In this document: positions 12,869 through 24,348 of the stretch, one piece after another
Position numbering within the stretch: position 1 is the first letter of the stretch
How the letters are laid out: each line of letters opens with the position of its first letter
Source: Deuterostichococcus epilithicus
Lineage: Eukaryota > Chlorophyta > Trebouxiophyceae > Prasiolales > Stichococcaceae
Direction: 5' to 3'
Assembly: GCA_033439295.1 (NCBI GenBank)
Contig: JAVTLE010000023.1
Span: 372,001-436,000 of the forward strand
Length of the DNA: 64,000 bases
Made by a program: the position numbers and the translations under genes
Notes under the pieces: generated by a model
The model's input: only the letters and a program-made list of their open reading frames with translations
Database searches by the model: none
Told to the model about the DNA's origin: nothing

Positions 12869-13729
12869 GCCGAGACCTACCTGTGCTGTTCAAAGGCTTG
12901 GTATGCCCTGCAGCAAGAGGCATGCCGCCACACTAGCCGTGTCGTCGCCACCAGCAGCAGCAATGCAGACACTGCCGCCAAACAGACCAGAGCCGCTAGC
13001 CGGCTGCGCAGCCCTCTGGCCTTGATGCCCGAGCCGCTGCTGCCTCGCATGTCTGCATTCGTTGCCCACTGAGCGCTCGTTTCACTCCTAGGTGGCAAAG
13101 CCGACAAAACACCTTGAAACGTTCTTGCATACAAGAAAGCAGGCATGTAAGACGAGGGTGCCTGTTAAACAGTGCCTCTCTGATGCTGCTGGGACAACTT
13201 TGCTTGCTGTGATGACCTCCGTCACGCCGAATATGATCAGTCGATGCCTGGGCCAAGTAACACGATCGTTAGACAAGCTGCGGGTAAAGTGGCGGCGATA
13301 CTTGTAAGTGGTCACCGCACGACCCTACGCGGGGTCCCTCAATGATTGTCGGTCATCAATTTCAGTGTGTGCATGCGTAAGGACGCACATGCGCACATGC
13401 ATGTTGCACCTGCACGCCATCGCACCTCCTAGATACAAACCGTTCGTCGTTATGCGTTTGAACGTCCACAGCGAATACCGGCTTGGTAGCAAATTCGTGG
13501 TTGTGCATGCCGCAATTGATGTTAATCTTAGACTACCGCTTGCGTTTCGTCAATATAGAGTCAGCCCTCGCTGACACTAGCTGCCTGTCTGCCGCCGGCT
13601 CCTTCTTACTTGCAAGCGTCTTGAAACTAGAATGGTACATGCAACAAATTTTGGCAGGCAGTCCAGTGTACTTGATGAGAGGTCTAAATTTTGAACTGCA
13701 ACTACAACGAGCCCGCCTGTGTCAGGCGG
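12869..13729. other. Intergenic region upstream of GT92 copy 3
   Basis: About 860 bases between the copy 3 start (-) and the 3' end of the FkbM gene (-). Short ORFs lie here on both strands, but none shows a known motif or consistent splice phase. It probably carries the copy 3 promoter and the FkbM 3' UTR. Confidence 0.5.
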
Positions 13730-16700
13730 TCACATGAATGCCCGAAAGGACATTCGGTCCAGAACGGCATGCATGAAGTGGTCCTGCGGCGTGCAAACCA
13801 CGTTGGACCACAGCTTGAACTCGAAGATGTCGTCCCAGCACCCGGTGATGCGAGTCAGCATTGGCTTGCCTGCAGCTGGCAGCGGCTACTCAGCGGGGAT
13901 CTTAGCTTAGTCACATAATGCTGCTGCCAGTGGCGCATCAGTGGCGCAGAGACTGACCAGAATGGCCATCAACATCATGAGCAGGAAGCGGTATAACCAA
14001 AGTTATCAAGGGCATCATCCAAGGGCCCAAGGCAGGCTATTTCAGCAGCAACAGACGGAGCTGCATGAGATGAAGAGCATGACCCACCCTCGAAGTAGCA
14101 CACATACCCCGCCTCATCAAGCTTCTGGACGGCGGCCTTCAAGGTTGTGAACCGCCACATCTCGATGCCATGATACTCAAAATACACCAGGGCGACAGAC
14201 TTGGTCTGCATCGCCTGCTTTGCACCCTGCAGAAAGAGCGCTCTGGCTATGAATGAATCATCACAGAGCTTTCGACGATGCGAAACATGTTCTGACGTAA
14301 GGCATCTGCTGCTAGAGGCGGCCATGAGAGCTGCTGCCACGTAGTGCCATGACAGGAAGACACTGCGCCTGCCAATACCAATGCGGCAAGCACCGGCATG
14401 TCACCTGCAATACGGCGGGGTCGTTGCCTGCAGCACAGGCACAGGGCTCAGCGATCTTATAACCAGACCGAGGTAGTAGGACACCTATGCATGGCAGACG
14501 GAATAGGGCTGGCATTGCAAAGCGGCGGTCCACCTTGAGCTTGCAGCCTCATGTACAACTGCCGAGTAGCAGGTGGCCCTTACATGCACCTTCTGTGTCG
14601 ATCTTCAGAATGTCAATCGCGGTGGACGATACAGCATTATCAGACGCCGGCAGGGATGCCACAAAGTCGTCGACCGTTATCATGGGAATGGTCGTGTTGC
14701 TGTCCGGCGCAATGCGGCACAGCTCCGTAGCGCAGTCTGTGGGAATATTGGCGGTTCCCGAGACATTTGACACTGCCTACAACAGGAGTACGCCGGAATG
14801 GTTTCATCACGCAGCAAGCCGGTTGGAGATGCAAGAGGCAGAATGGACGCAGGCTCGCAGACAGCAGGTGGTTTGCATGCGACGCGGCAGTGTCATGTCA
14901 TGCCTTCCATTGCACTTGCAGCTAGCCACTGATGTCCACCAAGCACAGTGCTCACTTGGTTGTGCAGCCCCCAGCGAAGCTGGCTGGAATTGGCTGTGAC
15001 AATATTCTCTTGCAGCTGGATGAGGAAGTAGCAGGCAGCACATGCAGCCGTCAGGAGCTACATATTTCAGACGCCTTTGAGAGTGAAAAGCCGCACAAAT
15101 GCCAAATATGTCAACAAGCGATGCATGCACGAGGGCCAGACAACAGCTGCAGAACCCATCTGCTTCACCTGCTGCAGGTGTGAAAAGTGCACCCGCGACG
15201 GCTCGAAGCTGTGCACTTTCACGGGCGGCGAGTGCGGCACAGCATCGGGTGCAGGCCCAGGATCCAGGTCCCTGCATGTGGCGGCGGGGTGTGGGGGATC
15301 AGGGCAGGGCTTTGTCAAGGAGCCCACAGCGTATCTTTGCCGGACAGTAGCTCGCTGCATGCCTGTGGCCAGGACCAGCGCTCGGTCGAACAGTTCGTGG
15401 CAAAGGGCCCTTTATCGGCACAGGCCGTTTTTCGGCAGTTTTCGTGCAGTCTGGGGCTCTGGGCATCATATCAGAGGGTCACTGTTGGCAACCGTGGCAG
15501 TCGTAGTAGGCGGCGTCAGCCTGCCAGCAATGTGCACGCTGTGCCTACATCATGGGGGCGGATGGAAAGGCGCACTGCTTGCAGTCGCCGCAGTTGCCGC
15601 AGGCATCGTCGGCCCCCCAGCTCTTGGCATGCTCAAAGACGCGATTGGCGCTGAAGTTGAGCTGCGGCGCAAACACGCTGAAGAATTCGCTGGCCATGTA
15701 GCCTACATCATGGAACCATGACGCCGAGAGGTCAGGTGTCCATCAAGCGGCGCAGCACTCTGACTGACTGGTCCACAACATATCAATTCCAGGATCTTTA
15801 TGCGCCAACTGGGCAAGTCTTGCACTTTCGGCACATAATGGCAGCAAGGAGAAGTGGCACCTTTGTTGCCGCCAATATCGATCAGCAGCTGCGGGCACCG
15901 TGAATAAAACCAACCGTCAGCAGTTGGACGCTTTCGTCCTGGATTGTCCAATCATGTAACACCACAGTGCAATCACGGGCCCGGTCAAGGCAGCCGCGGC
16001 GCGACACCGTCTACCGCTGGTGATGCCCAAAAAGGCTAGGCTTGGCGATTCCCCCCAGTCACAAATTACGGGCCCTGTGCCAAAATCTCAGGACTTCATC
16101 CTGGATCCACCTTTGGGCTGTCTGGGCTGAGCTGCTGGTACCTCCGCATCCAGGCCGTGGAGCCGCAGGCACTGAATCTGGTGTCCTGACGCATGCGCTG
16201 CTGGAAGTACCGCGCCTGCAGCGCTGCTTGCCGGGGCGAGCAGTCGCGCAGCCCAGCGGCCTCGCGGGCCAGCGCCGCCTGCCTGGAGGCGCCCTGTAAC
16301 GGATCGGTGGGTCTGTTGAGGCTGAGGACAGGACTGCATGATGGCACAACGAACTCACCAGTCAACGAGGCTCCGCACATAGTGGCTCGGCTCTCGAGAC
16401 AACCTGCACCCTGCCGCCCAGCTGTACGATGATCAAGGCGCGGTGAGTGCCACTGATGCTCTGCAAAGGTACATGCGGAGACAGGCACCGTCTGGCGCGG
16501 GGGATTAGCTGCTGGGGCCACTGCAGCGCCGCCGCCGGGACATGGTGGCATCCTAATGATGAGAATGGTCTGGAGGATGATGCCGCCATGCACGTAGGTG
16601 TGAATCGCGCACCTGACCGAGGCACTGTACATGCAGCGACGGGTGCGCTGGGTCCGCGCGCAGCGAGGCGACCCATAACACACTCAGCACAGCCGCAGTG

Positions 16701-16753
16701 GCCACCGCTGTACCGCTAGCCAGCAGCCGCTGCGGGCCACTGAAGCGGGCCAT
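13730..16753 (-). CDS. FkbM-family methyltransferase, membrane-anchored
   Basis: S-adenosylmethionine-dependent methyltransferase of the FkbM type; such enzymes often O-methylate sugars. Exon 1 (16753-16613) encodes a type II anchor starting MARFSGPQRLLASGTAVAT, followed by GAVLSVLW-like hydrophobic residues. Exon 2 is about 16293-16142. The SAM-binding motif LLIDIGGNKG is at about 15885-15860, and a cysteine-rich insert (GADDACGNCGDCKQ, then PFATNCSTERW) follows at 15700-15370. VKVHSFEPSR is at about 15205-15180, and the FkbM hallmark IDILKIDTEG at about 14620-14590. YFEYHGIEMW is near 14165, and the last exon 13869-13730 ends DRMSFRAFM and TGA. Two junctions are unresolved: exon 2 to LLIDIGG, and IDTEG to the next exon. 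Between GT92 genes it may methylate the glycans they make; this is inference. Confidence 0.78.
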
Positions 16754-17315
16754 CCTGCCTGGTGTCCTGAAATGACAGGGCTGTGCCCCGAAGATTTGAG
16801 CAGATCCGACTGGCCTGCGTGCTCTGGCCACAGTCGCCACTGCTGATCGTGCTTCCAGCGCCTGAAGCGCGCTGTGACTGCTCGTCCCTCGTTGTATGTG
16901 AGGCAGGCAACCGAGCAGGGTGCTGCACAGTCACGGCGGATGCAACACCATCTCCGTGCACCGATGGCTGCGTTGCCCTCGTTCAGCAAACAATCAGTCT
17001 CTGAATGATGAACTGAATGCGAGACAACGCAGAGCGTGGTGTCAAGTGGAAGGACCACCGCCACGGAATTGATTGACGGACAGTTTGCCCCATCCCAGTC
17101 TGAGTCAGCACGTGACACTTGGTAGACCTGTGGAATCCACAGCGGCTAGCATGACCATGTACAGGTTGACCTTTGCCCCACTTTGAGTTGACGGGGTAAG
17201 GAGGCTGCCCGCCTGTTATTGACCCGGCCCTTTCCTCCAGACTGCAGTTGAATTGGCAATGATTCAGAAGCCCGCATTTTATTCCCGCTCAAGGGCCTGC
17301 CTTGAAGTCTCCGCC
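16754..17315. promoter_or_regulatory. Divergent promoter region
   Basis: The FkbM gene (-) and the putative glycosyltransferase (+) start 562 bases apart and head to head. This stretch must hold both promoters and may co-regulate them. I recognise no specific factor site. Confidence 0.4.
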
Positions 17316-19303
17316 ATGCCGGCCGGGCAGCCCATCATCGGCTCGTTGGTCCTGCTGCTCCTCTTCTGCTTTGGAGTGCAGTTCATCCAGCCGGACCAGC
17401 AGCTCCGTGGATGTCAAACGTTGCTCGCCCACGCCAATGCCACGACCGATCCTGCAGCCCTGCCGCCGCTTGCGCACAGTGTCTTTGCATGCGTCTCGTT
17501 CCATCTTGATGTGCAGCGGCTGGCTCACCTCAAGCTGGTGCGCCCGCAAGAAATTTTAGCATGCCGTGGATTCGGTTATCACCGGCAGCTGAAGGACTTG
17601 CTCAGGGTGATTGTGGGACCGACGACATAGCGCAACAGACAGTGCACCAGCGCTGATGGTCCCTGGTCGACGCCGCAGACTCTGGCAACACTGGCGGCAT
17701 ACCCAACACGGGTCGACGCCTGCATCCTGACTGACCAGCCGCAGCTGCTGGCACCGCCGCTGGCGGCCTGGCGGTTTCCAAACGTCTCGGTGTGCCCGCC
17801 AGACGCGGCGCCAGCGGCCCTGAAGGGCAAGAACATTGCCCGGTGGTCCACCACTTGGCAGCATCACGCGGCCTTCTCAGCGGCAGCGGCACGAGGCACG
17901 TCCTGGGATCCGTTGGTGCCTTAATAATTCCCGCTTTCACCCGCCACTGACACGTCTGTCTCCATGGAGTCTGCCAGCCACACTCCGGATGCCATTGGGT
18001 GATCGTTGCAGACGTCTGACTTGGGAGCTGTGTGGCGCCACTCACGAGTCTGCTCGGAACACGCTGCTTGAGACAGCACGCACTGCGCACTACTGCTGCA
18101 GGATACAGTGCGTACCTGCTGCTGGAAGACGACCTGGCGCTGAGCTGGCCGGCGTTCCTGTCGTGGGCCGCTGACACGCCGGCGCTCGAAGCGTTGCGTT
18201 TTCAGCGCTGCTTTTATCGGACGGAGTGGCTGCCCGCGACCGGTGGGGCGGTCATGCAGGTTGGTTGGTAGGCGCCATACGAGACCCGTGTTTCTGTTGC
18301 TGAATGCTCTATTTTGAGGCATGCACCGTCCCTCTAGGAGGCAGCGCAGCGAGGGAACAACTCGATTCTCATGCAAACACAGACACAAGAAGACAACTTC
18401 TACTGAAAGCGGATGCAAAGTCGCTCCCACACGATCCTCGATTATGCAGGACCAGCAGAAGAAGCTCAACGTCACAGCCTGGCCGCACAAGCTCGAGCTG
18501 GACGTCCCTGCCGCCGAGGCCTGCTCGTTTGTGCGACCTGGCACCGCCGGCGGCAGCAACAATTCGGCTTCTGACGGCGCGGACTCGCCGGCCTGGCAGT
18601 TCGGCAGCGCTGACAGCCTCGCCTGCGGCAACGGCTCGTCGCCAGCAGCAACGGCCGCCAGTGTGGCACCATCGGCGGCAGCGTTCCTGGCGCTAGGGGA
18701 GGCGCCCTGGGGCTGCCGCCACCAGCACTTCCTCCAGATGCCGCAGCCATACCAGGGCATGTGGGCCGCCAGCCACAGCCAGCTGATGGCCTACATGAAC
18801 TCCAGGTGCTTATTCCTTGAATCCAGATGCTGTCCTGCTGTGATTTGGCCTACTCGCCAGGCTGACATATGTGAAATCCGTGAGGCAGCGGCTCTGCTCC
18901 AAGCAAGGCAGCCGAGGTGCCTGCAGCCACTTTCACTTCCTGGAGGTACTGCACACGATGCAAGCTCGCCCAGGGGCGAGCACGCCCAGGGGCGGCAGAG
19001 TCGTCAGCAGTAATTACATTCAGTGTTCTATGTGAGTGCAGTTTCTGGGAGCCCGCCACGGCTTTGGCAGCAACAGGACCAATGCTAGACAAATGGCACA
19101 CGCCGGAGCGCGCAAATGCCGTCATCCAGGTAGTTGATCCTCCGGAGGGCTGGCACAGCGCTTGTGTGGTGCCCTGGTACCCTGAGGCGAGCCTGCTGGC
19201 GGCCATCGCCCACATTGAGCACGAGCGTGTGGTTTACTCAGTGAACACACGCAAGCTGCCCGGCGCGTCTGCAATACCAGTTGAGCAATTCCTCACCTCG
19301 TGA
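17316..19303 (+). CDS. Putative GT-A-like glycosyltransferase with EDD motif
   Basis: Complete 404-residue model in five exons: 17316-17537, 17679-17895, 18102-18259, 18450-18805, 19042-19303; all phases close. It starts MPAGQPIIGSLVLLLLFCFG, a signal anchor after CCGCCATGC. VDACILTDQPQL and a TTWQHHAAF block precede YLLLEDDLALSWPAFLSWA, a likely acidic metal-binding EDD, then RCFYRTEWLPATGG. Exon 4 contains a Ser/Gly/Ala-rich insert and MPQPYQGMWAASHSQLMAYM; exon 5 starts SFWEPATALAATGPMLD and ends VEQFLTS. I do not recognise a named family; the anchor plus EDD plus neighbours suggest a Golgi glycosyltransferase. The second intron must use a GC donor (17896-17897) to keep ARGYSAYLLLEDD in frame. 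Confidence 0.72.
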
Positions 19304-20144
19304 TCACACACCTAGCAGCGAGCAGGTTGCTTCAGGAATGATGTGCAGAATTTTGAACCGGACGGATGGGGACGTTGATTCAGGATGTGGGGGATGTGAT
19401 GCAGGGGTCTGCCAGCTCCGAGGTTTGTGAATTGGCCTCCTGTCGTTGCAAGATCGAACTGCGGTTCTCTCGTAGGTAGAGATTTCGCTCCGCCATTGAT
19501 GTTTATGGCTTGCCCCTTCAAACAACAGCGCTTTTCGACTGATAGGTTCCCGATTTGCCTTTCTTTGACCAAAACAATTGTTATCACGTGACCCATCCCT
19601 CAGTCCCAGATAATCTCGGTCTCGTTACTTGGCGCTTTTGCAGTGCGTTGGCAAGCCCGGAGTGTTCCGAAATCTGTGTGCCTTTCCGCCGGTTTTCCCG
19701 ACGGCGCAAACCGCCAAAAGATCCGCCTCCTTCGCCCAACCTCGAAGTCCAAGGGCATTGCCCGGCAGTGGAGGTCCAGGAGAATGGAGGGACACCGGTT
19801 GATCTGAAGCAGAGGGTTACAATCTGGTGATTGTGATACGCAGTGGTAAGCAGCCCAAACCTGTTGGCCCTTGATAGCAAAGCAACTGTGCACGCTTATA
19901 GACATCACGACCTCCTCGAGCACAGCCCGAATGAAGCGGGCTCTCAAATATCTCTGAAGCCTTGCTTGATCCAACCAAGCCGTCTGCAGATAGATGCGCT
20001 GTGTCAGCCAGCCACGGAATACAAACCCATACTCGAGCGAGAAGCTGTCTGCGCGCTGTGCAGCCTGTATCAACATCCCTGTGTGTCCCGAATGCAGCCT
20101 CGAGCAGCTCGTGACTGCTGGAATGCAGGATCCGGACAGGCAGC
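19304..20144. other. Intergenic region upstream of GT92 copy 4
   Basis: No supported gene. A 198-codon open frame on the minus strand (20196-19600) has no motif and cuts across the copy 4 start. The region should hold the 3' UTR of the upstream gene and the copy 4 promoter. Confidence 0.5.
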
Positions 20145-23100
20145 ATGCGCAATACCAATGGCGCTCGCGGCAGTGCTGGCGGACACAAGGGACCATCGCA
20201 TGTGCTGCTGCTGATAGCTGTCAGCCTCGCGGCCGTCATGGCAGCACTGCTGAGCCTCAGCCCCCGCTGGCAGGCCAGGTAACAGCATCATTGGAGTGGT
20301 TGCAAACGCAAGGGTTCCCAGGCGCGGAGGACTGCCTCCCAAATTGCAGATGCCAACGCAAGAGCTGCGCTGACTGTGTCCCGTTCTGTTGCTGCTGGGG
20401 CAGTTCATTGTCACTTCGTCAGACAAGTATTGCTAGTAGCGAGGGCACCTGGGCACATCAATGGGCCTGGCCCCTCATATCATGGCTTGGGGGGCGTAAG
20501 GAGGGCTCTAGTAGCGCTTCGCCACAACCTTCTACATTCATTCCTTTCATCCCTCTGCAGAGGCCAGCAGCCGCTGCAGCTGGTGACTCTCAGCTCGCAG
20601 CAGGTTGACTCCCTGGCGGCCGCCGAATTTGAAAAAGGCAGCCAGACGGTGGCACAGGTTCTGAGGGAGAATGTCTCGGGTGTCTCGGGCGGCTCAGCGG
20701 CAAACAGCACTGCTGACACTGCCACCGCTCTGGCCAAGTTTCTGGGACTGTCCAGGCTGCACAGTCTGCTCGGCTCCAGTAGCGAGGGCGGTGGCGGCAG
20801 CAGCAGCAGCGGCGGCAGCGGCAGCGGCGACGGCAGAAACAGCACAGGGTGGCCCGCGGCGTCAGCCTTGCAGCCTGCCAGCCGATCCCCACTTGTCGGA
20901 GACGGCGGTGCAGGTGGCGCGGTCGGCTGTCACTGCAATGGCACGGAAGAGGCCGCCCACACAGCGGCAGTACATGCGAAGTATGGGGATCAATACTTTG
21001 CACTGTGTCTGGCAGTAAAGGTGCGCATCCTCTGGCGCAACTGTGTCTACTAGCTACCGATTGGTACTATCCTGGGAACTGCTACGTGCGAATTGTGACC
21101 TGCCTTTCAACACATCCAGGACATGCCACCTCATGCGCCCATGTGCACTACTACTGCATTGCTGTTCAATTCCACGCGCAGGACCAGCACAAGGACCTTC
21201 GCGAGTGGGTGGCTCACCATGCGGCAGTTGGCGCCGGTGAGCGCTCTGTTGCCTAGAGTACGACTGAGTACCAACACCTGCTGGCGCAGGAGCAGGCATG
21301 CCAAGGCGCATACCGAGCGCCGTGCGTGCGCAGCACAGCTTGGCGAGTCCAGCCAAGGCATGTTGTGACGTTGAGCTGATCCTCATGGCCCGCAGGCAAG
21401 ATCTACATCTACGACACTGGCAGCGTGCCGCCCTTGAATCAGACAGTTCAGGTACAACGTGGCAGGGACTCTCGCCCGTGGCGTATATGCTCACCGCACC
21501 AAGCTGACTGCAGCTGAGTCCGATTGAGTGCGAGCTCGCAGTTGCGTGGCTGTCCATCAGCTTCCGTCAGCTGGCATGCTCGATGTAATGCCGTCTCCGA
21601 GATGGCAGCAGAGTCCGTAGGCAGATGCCGACTGCCGTGCCAATGCCATTGTTTGATATGCACAGGATCACATCGATTCGGGTCTCGTACACTACACCTT
21701 CTGGGACGCCGACTTTGGCAATCAGACGAGAAGGTGTGCCATAATTGCACGCTGCCATCCACAGCAGGCGCTGCACTGGGGCATTCGCAACCTATGTTGG
21801 TTGTTGCACGGCTTTGAAAGCTGCAAACTCGATCGTCACCAGAGGCAGCGAGCCATTCTCGAGTTTGCAAGATGCATGCATCATGTTGTGGCTATTCCGA
21901 ATACTGAGTCAGAGCCTCGCTTCTGTGAACCAGGCGGTATCCTCAAGAGGACATATACAGGCATTGTCTGAGGCACTTCAGGGACAGGCATCAGTTCATG
22001 GGTGTGTCTTTTCTGTCTGTTGATACATGTAGCTTCCGCTGCCTGCTGCAGCAACACGAACACGGTCAAACGGGTTACTCCCTGGAAATGTGGCATGCCA
22101 GACAATAAACTTTGCGTTTATTGCCGTTTTGCTGGCCTGCAGGCTTTATCGACTCTGACGAGGTTTGTAGACAATGTCCAGCGCCAACAGCTACCCTTCG
22201 GATGCCCGTGTCACTGCACCGGCTGCATGCTTAGTGCTCTTACATATTGCCATGCCTGCGTCTGTGCAGTTCCTCATCCTGAAGGGCGGCACTCGCAGCG
22301 TCCCAGACCTTCTGAAGCACATGCAGGTCGGTGGCTGCTGTTTCACTTCTTCCACAGCTCAGGCAGCGGTCCACTGTCCACCCTTAGAATGACTTACTGG
22401 TCGGTTGTGTTGTTAACCTGCAAAGTGTGCTCAACGGACATCCGAAACCCTAAACTGTAGCTATTCGTCTGCCTCCAGTCAGCCAATGCCGGACAAAAGC
22501 CGCCATGTACATATTTTCTTTTAATGCAGGCATTCGAACCATTTGGTGGCCTGGTCGTAAACTGGCACGTCGACCCCGCCCCGCTGGCATATTCCATTGC
22601 ATTAATGCAGCTGCTTCATTCAAGCGCACGTGTGCTATATCGCTGAAGTAAGATGGCAACGAGTCCTTTGGCACGTGTTTGTCCGGAAATTGGCTTGGCA
22701 TGACGATCCATCCTGCGGATGCATTGCAGATCGTCTTGCAGATCCATTGCGCTGGGTTGTGCATACAGGGTGATGTTTGGGTCGTCAGGACACATCAAGC
22801 GGCCAGGATCAGGAGTGTTACAGGTGCTGTCTTGAGCAGTTCATTGGCGGATTACTGAATGCGACTACCATGTTGCAGTGTCAGGAGGGTGACGTAGCTG
22901 CCTTTGCTTGAGAATTCTTCAGTGTGCTCCAACAAGCGCTGACAGCCTCTCGCCGCAGGCCCCACATCCCTGGCACACTCTACGACATCATGCGTGCGTG
23001 GTGTGCTGCTGCAGGCCTACACGAAGTGTCTGACATTCAAGAACGCCCACACGATCCACGTGAAAACCATAGCCAACACAGACCACGTTGAGCAACCTGC

Positions 23101-23887
23101 AGGGCAAGTCCGTGCTGCCGTCATTGATGACTGTCATGTCAATCTGCTTTGAGCTGCAATGAAGCCTGCCCATCTCATCGTCTTCATCTCGCGTGTCCCA
23201 GCAGACGCTCATTGTTTGACGCTCTGTGGCCGATTACACATACAGGCCACACCATTTCAGATACAGGAACGGCTCCTATGCCGTCAACGAGCACTTTCAG
23301 GCATAATCTATGACAAGCATCTGGACATCCAGTCATGTGTTCTTCTGCATCGTTGGATGCTGCGAAAGATGCACAAGTGTGATAGCACTCGTTGACTTGC
23401 TGGAACATAAGATCTCAGGCTTTCCTCTGTGCAGCGTGTCGACGGTCCGCGCAATCCTAACATCACGCTTGACAAAATTCAGCTGAACCACTATGTCCTG
23501 AAGAGCAAAGAGGTGTGTTTGCGGTCCACTTGCACTCCTGTTATCAGCGCGATCAATCACCTCCCTTGGTTTTACTATTTATTGCAGCTGTGCACTGGTG
23601 CGATTGCCAATATGCAGCTCAGCCGTTGTCGTAGCCGATGCAGGAATACGAGCAGAAAATGGCGCGGGGTTCGGGCCAGGGTGAGCTGTCAAAATCGCAG
23701 GCGCAGCTTGCGGGCAGCACAAGCATTGCCACACCCATGATGCCTATCAAGTAGGTCGATGGCTGAATTGTCTTCTTGTGCAGGCAACCACAAGCCTTTC
23801 TCGTTTTTCAACTCAATCGACAAGCAGGCGACAGAAAATTGCACCGATGCGTTGGGCGTTGAGCCTTACACTGCAGCAGCTGCATGA
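20145..23887 (+). CDS. GT92 glycosyltransferase, copy 4
   Basis: Complete 456-residue GT92 model, 15 exons: 20145-20278, 20561-21020, 21182-21236, 21396-21451, 21666-21733, 21934-22001, 22143-22162, 22270-22326, 22530-22564, 22769-22823, 23015-23103, 23246-23300, 23435-23512, 23644-23680, 23784-23887. Exon 1 encodes a type II anchor (VLLLIAVSLAAVMAALLSL). Exon 2 is a Ser/Gly-rich stem ending YGDQYFALCLAVK. Family blocks follow: EWVAHHAAVGAG, GKIYIYDTGSVPP, FIDSDE, FEPFGGLVVNW, FGSSGHIKRP, HVKTIANTD, YAVNEHFQRVDGP, and the end GVEPYTAAAA. Exon lengths equal those of copies 1 and 2, or differ by three, only if three introns use GC donors at 22565, 23104 and 23301. Stem aside, it is closest in layout to copy 1. 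Confidence 0.88.
22565..22768 (+). other. Copy-specific GC-AG intron in GT92 copy 4
   Basis: A 204-base insertion splits the codon for W in VVNW|VMFG. Copies 1, 2 and 3 have one uninterrupted exon here. Its boundaries read CTG|GCACGT...CATACAG|GG, and removing it restores AACTGGGTGATG and an exon total of 90 bases, the same as copy 2. No GT donor gives an open frame. Confidence 0.8.
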
Positions 23888-24348
23888 AAGCGGCCCCACC
23901 ACTATGGAGTGGACGGACACATTAACACGGTTGCTCATTGCAATGGACACTGCAGCCTAGACTTAATTGAGCTCGCTTGGTCAAACTTTCAGGAGAGGCA
24001 GTTTGTCAGCCAGTGGCAGCTTCTCTCTCGCTGATGGCGCCACTGCGCTGATGGAACCTCGTTCCGTCATCGCCGCCTGTTTCATCGTGAGTAGGCAGCA
24101 AGCGTTGCCATTTTCCAATCCAACTGAACTTGCTGGGGTGGCAAGTGCATCTCACTGTTGACACGTTTTGCTGGTAGTTCTGGGCCTGGCACCAAGTCCT
24201 CACTCTCTTCCTGCCTATACCCAATGACTGTGGGTGCAGCACTAAGCAGCACGATGTACTTTAATCAACGATGTACTTTAATCAACTTACAGCTGCGCAA
24301 AACTGGGGAATCAAGTCGAAACGTTTCAGGCGTCAGGGTGATGCCTCG
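23888..24348. repeat. Convergent intergenic region with a 17-base tandem repeat
   Basis: This lies between the 3' ends of GT92 copy 4 (+) and the GT61 gene (-). At 24252-24285 the 17-mer CGATGTACTTTAATCAA is repeated twice without interruption. I see no gene. Confidence 0.6.

Noticed and set aside
19600-20196. 198-codon open frame on the minus strand
   Set aside because: No motif, and it overlaps the clear start and anchor of GT92 copy 4 on the other strand.
22530-22823. GT92 copy 4 as a pseudogene because of a 204-base insertion
   Set aside because: The insertion can be removed as a GC-AG intron giving the exact paralogue exon length, and the rest of the gene is intact.
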